This document shows positions 59,713-64,000 of a stretch of DNA of 64,000 nt, piece after piece; the stretch's first letter is position 1; each line of letters starts with the position of its first letter. The notes below the pieces were generated by a model, which made no database searches, had not been told where the DNA came from, and was given only the letters and a program-made list of their open reading frames with translations. The DNA lies in NCBI GenBank assembly GCA_947184155.2, contig CAMXCT020006445.1, forward strand, positions 1,078,723 through 1,142,722, in the 5' to 3' direction. A program made the position numbers and the translations under genes. Origin of the DNA: Cladocopium goreaui. Lineage: Eukaryota > Sar > Dinophyceae > Suessiales > Symbiodiniaceae.

Positions 59713-61410
59713 GTGTCACCTGAAAAAAAGGTTTTATAGCTTTAGCAATCCAGGAGGGAATTAGTTTTTAATCATGTGTTTATCCATATATGGACATTTA
59801 TTACACATTTTGAGATTAGTAAGTTTAGCACAAACGAGATGCGGGTGTTGTACTTTATATCGATTGGAGATCAAATCAAAGAAAATTGGGAGTTGATCCA
59901 AGAAAAGCGGAGACTTTAGAAAAGGTTTCGATTCGTATCGAGCTTAAAACCCCGAAGCAGTCCTATTTGGTTGATTTGCAGATGTAAGGAACCATGTGCA
60001 CCGATGAACCTCGTGTTTAAATCTTTTAAAGTAAGTCTAATATTGTTTAATATCAACATCACTTTCCAATGTTCCAGCAGTCCCATTTCCATCGAAGGTT
60101 AGATTTTGTCTCAGTTAGATGATTTCATTGTGTTTTCTGTAGCCTTTCTGGTGGGTTCGTATTTCTGTGGTCGTCGACCTCATACATACAATCGGTATAT
60201 CTTGCTTGTGTGTGCATCCCGCTTAGTAACCAGGCAACAAAAATCATGGCTCAATCCACTTATATCCAGGACACCCCAGTTCGGGGAAAATATGCTAAGC
60301 AGGCGACCATGACTTGCCACTATAGTTGTCCAGGCACAGATGCAACGGGCGCAGTGGCTGGCTATTCTGTTGTCTTCTTCGGAGGAAAGTGAAGCACTGT
60401 TACAGTTGGATGTGCGACTTGGTGGACAGGGTTTTGCTGCTTATTTTTGAGTTGTTTAAAACATTTGTTATGGTTTAATCCATAACCAGCAAGGATAATC
60501 CCAAGGATAATCCCAAGGATAATCCCATTTGTTATGGTTTGATCCACCATTATCCACAAGGATAATCCCAAAACATTCCAAAACAACCCGTGTGTTATGG
60601 TTGTTGTGATTTGGAAAACAACCCCTTATTGGCCTGTTGGCCTGTTGTTGCTTGTGGTGTTCCCGATTTCTTGTTGGTTACTATGTCTTGGCCGTTTTGT
60701 TTTCTACGTCCGTATTTTTCTATTGTTTGGTGCGATTGTCTCCATGCGTGTTGGTTGCTATCGTGTTTATCGTTTCACGTTTTTGTTATTGGTTGTGTTT
60801 CTTGTTTGACAGGTAGTTGTTTGTTGGTTTTACTTCTGTACCTCCATGTTGACTCGAAGATATATACGTTTTGTGGTTTCATTCAAAAAAACTATCAGAA
60901 ATCAGAAGCAGTGATCCTAAACCTACAACATCCATGTCTGGTATATTTGCATATTCACTTGCCGGAATTGTTGACAACTAGTAGTACCATATGATAGGTA
61001 CAGAACCAGCCTTACGTGCCCACATGTTCTTTTTAGATCTTCCGCTTCCCAACCTGCTTGTGCTTGGGTAGAACTCTATTTGGTTCAACACTCCCATCAA
61101 ATCCTGATGTTGGTTGCTGAAATCCCAGCAAAATCACAGTAAAATGGCAAGTAGATCGAGTTTCTTTTTTGACATCATTGAAAATACCAGCATTAAAATG
61201 CCATTCAAATCCCTTTGCACTATATCAAAATCCCATTAAAATCCAATTAAAAACTCTTTAAAACAGATCAAACCCCCACTAAAACCCATGAAACATATAT
61301 CAAAGTTTATAAACACACACACACATATATATATATATAAATAATATGCTGAATTCTCATCAACATGCCGTTAAAATGCCATGATCTGGGGACCCCCCAC
61401 GACCCCAAAG

Positions 61411-61520
61411 GTACTTGGAGGACGCAGGTCTCGACGGTGTCAGCAGTGCCGGCACGGTGCAATCCGTCAGCGTGGTGGACAGCGTGACATTCACGCCGGA
61501 GCAGGCGAGGTTCCTACAGG
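61411..61520 (+). CDS. Second multi-exon gene, exon g
   Basis: Follows CCCCAAAG and reads YLEDAGLDGVSSAGTVQSVS then VVDSVTFTPEQARFLQ + G before GTGGGG. Third positions are nearly all G or C. A full B-family element follows 63 nt after the donor. No downstream exon was found before the 65-bp minisatellite, so the 3' end of the gene is unknown. Confidence 0.55.
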
Positions 61521-61583
61521 GTGGGGGCCCAGTTCGTTAGCTAAGTTGGTGTAACTCCAACAACCATATGGTGGATACATCAT

Positions 61584-61692
61584 CTGGTTGGTGGTTTGGA
61601 ATGTTTGGAACATGGCTTTTATTTTTCCATATATTGGGAATAATGATCCTAACTGACTAATATTTTTCAAAGGGGTTGAAACCACCAACCAG
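61584..61692 (+). mobile_element. B-family element after an exon
   Basis: CTGGTTGGTGGTTTGG and GAAACCACCAACCAG, internal TATTTTTCAA. The sequence TTGGTG..AACTCCAACA is present on both sides (61546 and 61696), suggesting a flanking duplication. Confidence 0.85.
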
Positions 61693-62019
61693 ATTTGGTG
61701 CAACTCCAACATCTATAATTTTAGGTAAAGGGGACTATCAAGAAACTGATAACCCCCTCAATGAGGGGAATTTATTGAGGTGATGATGTCATAGGGATCA
61801 TGATCACAATATATCATGAATATATCTATAGAATATGGCAATATCCATATATGCGAATGGGCCAGAAGGTGCCCGTGGGGATAAAATGAGATCATGTTTA
61901 TGCTAACGGGTGCAAAACCGTACGTGTAGTGACACACATTTTCAACATTCTCAATTTCGCATCATGTTTTTGAGCTTACACACCATGTTGCACTCTTATG
62001 TTCACGTAACTGGCAACGC

Positions 62020-62820
62020 GGGGTGGGCTGGGGTGGGGTGGGGTGGGGATGTGAACGTTCGTTTGAAGTTGAACACGCCACTGATGCTACGCTGAGCATG
62101 GGGTGGGGTGGGGATGTTAACGTTTGTTTGAAGTTGAACACGCCACTGATGCTACGCTGAGCATGGGGTGGGGTGGGGATGTGAACGTTCGTTTGAAGTT
62201 GAACACGCCATTGATGCTACGCTGAGCATGGGGTGGGGTGGGGATGTTAACGTTCGTTTGAAGTTGAAGACGCCATTGATGCTACGCTGAGCATGGGGTG
62301 GGGTGTGGATGTGAACGTTCGTTTGAAGTTGAACACGTTACTGATGCTACGCTGAGCATGGGGTGGGGTGGGGATGTTAACGTTCGGTTGAAGTTGAACA
62401 CGCCACTGATGCTACGCTGAGCATGGGGTGGGGTGGGGATGTGAACGTTCGTTTGAAGTTGAGCACGTTACTGATGCTACGCTGAGCATGGGGTGGGGTG
62501 GGGATGTGAACGTTCGTTTGAAGTTGAACACACCACTGATGCTACGCTGAGCATGGGGTGGGGTGGGGATGTTAACGTTCGTTTGAAGTTGAACACGCCA
62601 TTGATGCTACGCTGAGCATGGGGTGGGGTGGGGATGTGAACGTTGTTTGAAGTTGAACACGCCACTGATGCTACGCTGAGCATGGGGGTGGGTGGGGATG
62701 TGAACGTTTCGTTTGAAGTTGAACACGCCATTGATGCTACGCTGAGCATGGGGTGGGGTTGGGTGGGGTGGGGATGTTAACGTTCGTTTGAAGTTGAACA
62801 CGCCACTGACGCTGAGCTTG
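62020..62820. repeat. 65-bp minisatellite, about 12 copies
   Basis: The unit contains GGGGTGGGGATGTGAACGTT, CGTTTGAAGTTGAACACGCC and ACTGATGCTACGCTGAGCAT; GAGCATG recurs every 65 bp. Variants include GTTAACG for GTGAACG. Minus-strand frames across it are artefacts. Confidence 0.9.
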
Positions 62821-63235
62821 GAAGTTGTGTGCACACTGGTGGCATTGACTCAGCTTGGACGTTGTGTAAGGCAGCAGTCCCGTCCTCAGTCGGTACAAAA
62901 ACGGCTGACAGTTTCAATGCCAGGATCGATCAATACATTCGATCCTGGCAATGGAGATGGGAAAACGCGTTGTGTCCTGACCTGTTGAAAAAAACAGCAC
63001 AGGTTTACATGCACAATGATCACTGAAACTGGCAATGCAAAAAAGGTCCGGATTTCGTGTGGAAGGGTTGCCAAACGCAAGAAAAATGACCATTTTTTTA
63101 ATTTTTTTTTACTTTGAGACGGCTACGAAACACTGAAAAGGTTGTCATTTTTTGACCATGGTGATGCGCCTACACGCGCGATTCCGCACCCGGCGGGATG
63201 TTTATCTACCTATTAGTGCTATTGTGATGAGGATA

Positions 63236-63349
63236 TACCCTCCGGTGTCTTCATACGGCTGGGAAATGCCGAACTAATTTATGGTTCTAATGTGAAATTT
63301 ATTTGTAAATTTGCAAGTCATATGATATGATGGAAATTACCAGGGGGTA
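63236..63349 (+). mobile_element. A-family element, diverged
   Basis: TACCCTCCGGTGTCTTC and GGAAATTACCAGGGGGTA. Confidence 0.6.
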
Positions 63350-63854
63350 TACAGTGATATACACACACAAATCATAGCAGAATTGGTTTATGGCAATGGG
63401 AAGTAAACATAAATTGTAGATGGCAATCATTTGTCACCCATAGATGGCATTCTATGGCAATGTACTATGAATTTTGAGACTCGTTAAATATAGTGTAATA
63501 TAATGGTATGTAAATGACCCAATGATATTATGTTTCATATGGCACATCCCGTAGGGCTTCCGGTGGTCTGGTGGCCACTGCTTCATAGTTATGGAGAATT
63601 CGCCCATTTTGTAAAATCTCATGCAAAAATGCAAAAATAATTGGCAAATTCTCCATAAAAAACAGCTGATTTAGTCAAATCTAGCATAGCTAAAAATACT
63701 TATTTTGCTATGATTTAGCTAAAACAGGTGATTTCCATAGCCAGCAAACTCTGAGCTTTCAGCGGTTGGACTAGTTTCGGACCGTGGACTTGAGAAATTC
63801 ACTCCCAAACTCCCAGCTTGAGATGGAAGATTTACAGGACTAAGGACATTCAAC

Positions 63855-63970
63855 TACCATCTGGTCATTTAACATAGCCATGGAAAATCACATTTTTTTA
63901 ATAGGTAAACCCAGGTAAACCATCTATAAATGAGCCATTTTCCATGGCTATGTTAAATAACCAGATGGTA
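63855..63970 (+). mobile_element. A-family element, ATTTAACATAGCC subtype
   Basis: TACCATCTGGTCATTTAACA pairs exactly or nearly so with TGTTAAATAACCAGATGGTA. Both ends share the same C-to-A type change, so the pairing is preserved. Confidence 0.85.
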
Positions 63971-64000
63971 ATTTTGATCTACAACAAAAAATGTTCATGC

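Noticed and set aside
60590..60994. 134-codon Cys/Leu/Val-rich frame
   Set aside because: It arises from a T/G-rich stretch with no exon edges or wobble bias.

Overview
The window looks like nuclear DNA from a dinoflagellate. Short exons whose third codon positions are mostly G or C (about 35-190 nt) lie in long AT-rich introns. Most exon edges are AG|exon|GT, but at least one GC donor and one probable GA donor are needed to keep a conserved domain in frame. Introns are packed with short inverted-repeat elements of several families and many minisatellites. Introner-rich genes with relaxed donors are known from dinoflagellates (Symbiodiniales/Suessiales such as Polarella are candidates), but the genus cannot be fixed by eye. 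No bacterial-style operon, rRNA or tRNA gene was seen. All exon calls come from hand translation, splice dinucleotides, phase matching and G/C-rich wobble positions.

Positions ~1358-45954 (+ strand) hold what appears to be one giant gene of about 58 exons, probably incomplete at the 5' side. The N-terminal third (1358-15068) has no recognised domain but repeats a QN-[FY]-x-F motif. From 16125 to 42072 the exons spell a chain of six to seven cyclic-nucleotide-binding (cNMP/CNBD) modules. Module 3 is the most canonical, with a GEAAL motif followed by RRHAT. Others have lost the phosphate-binding Glu or Arg. The chain ends in a basic, Pro-rich tail and a TAG stop at 45952-45954. Exon phases match at most junctions of modules 2-7.

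Positions 45955-54339 look gene-poor: diverged inverted-repeat elements, an ACACTTC satellite (50195-50880), a 299-bp tandem repeat running into a 100-N assembly gap (51438-52293), a 16-bp array, and 41-bp and 12-bp coding-like minisatellites (53086-53905). A second + strand multi-exon gene of unknown function is visible from about 54340 to 61520. The last part holds a 65-bp minisatellite (about 62020-62820) and two further inverted-repeat elements.

The most striking feature is the set of at least five MITE-like inverted-repeat families (called A-E here). The main one, A, has ends TACCCTCTGGTAA / TTACCAGAGGGTA. Copies often lie within 0-80 bp of an exon edge. In family A the outer ends carry a donor-like CTG|GTAA and an acceptor-like TTACCAG|. 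This is what intron-creating transposons (introners) would look like, several families having acted on one gene.
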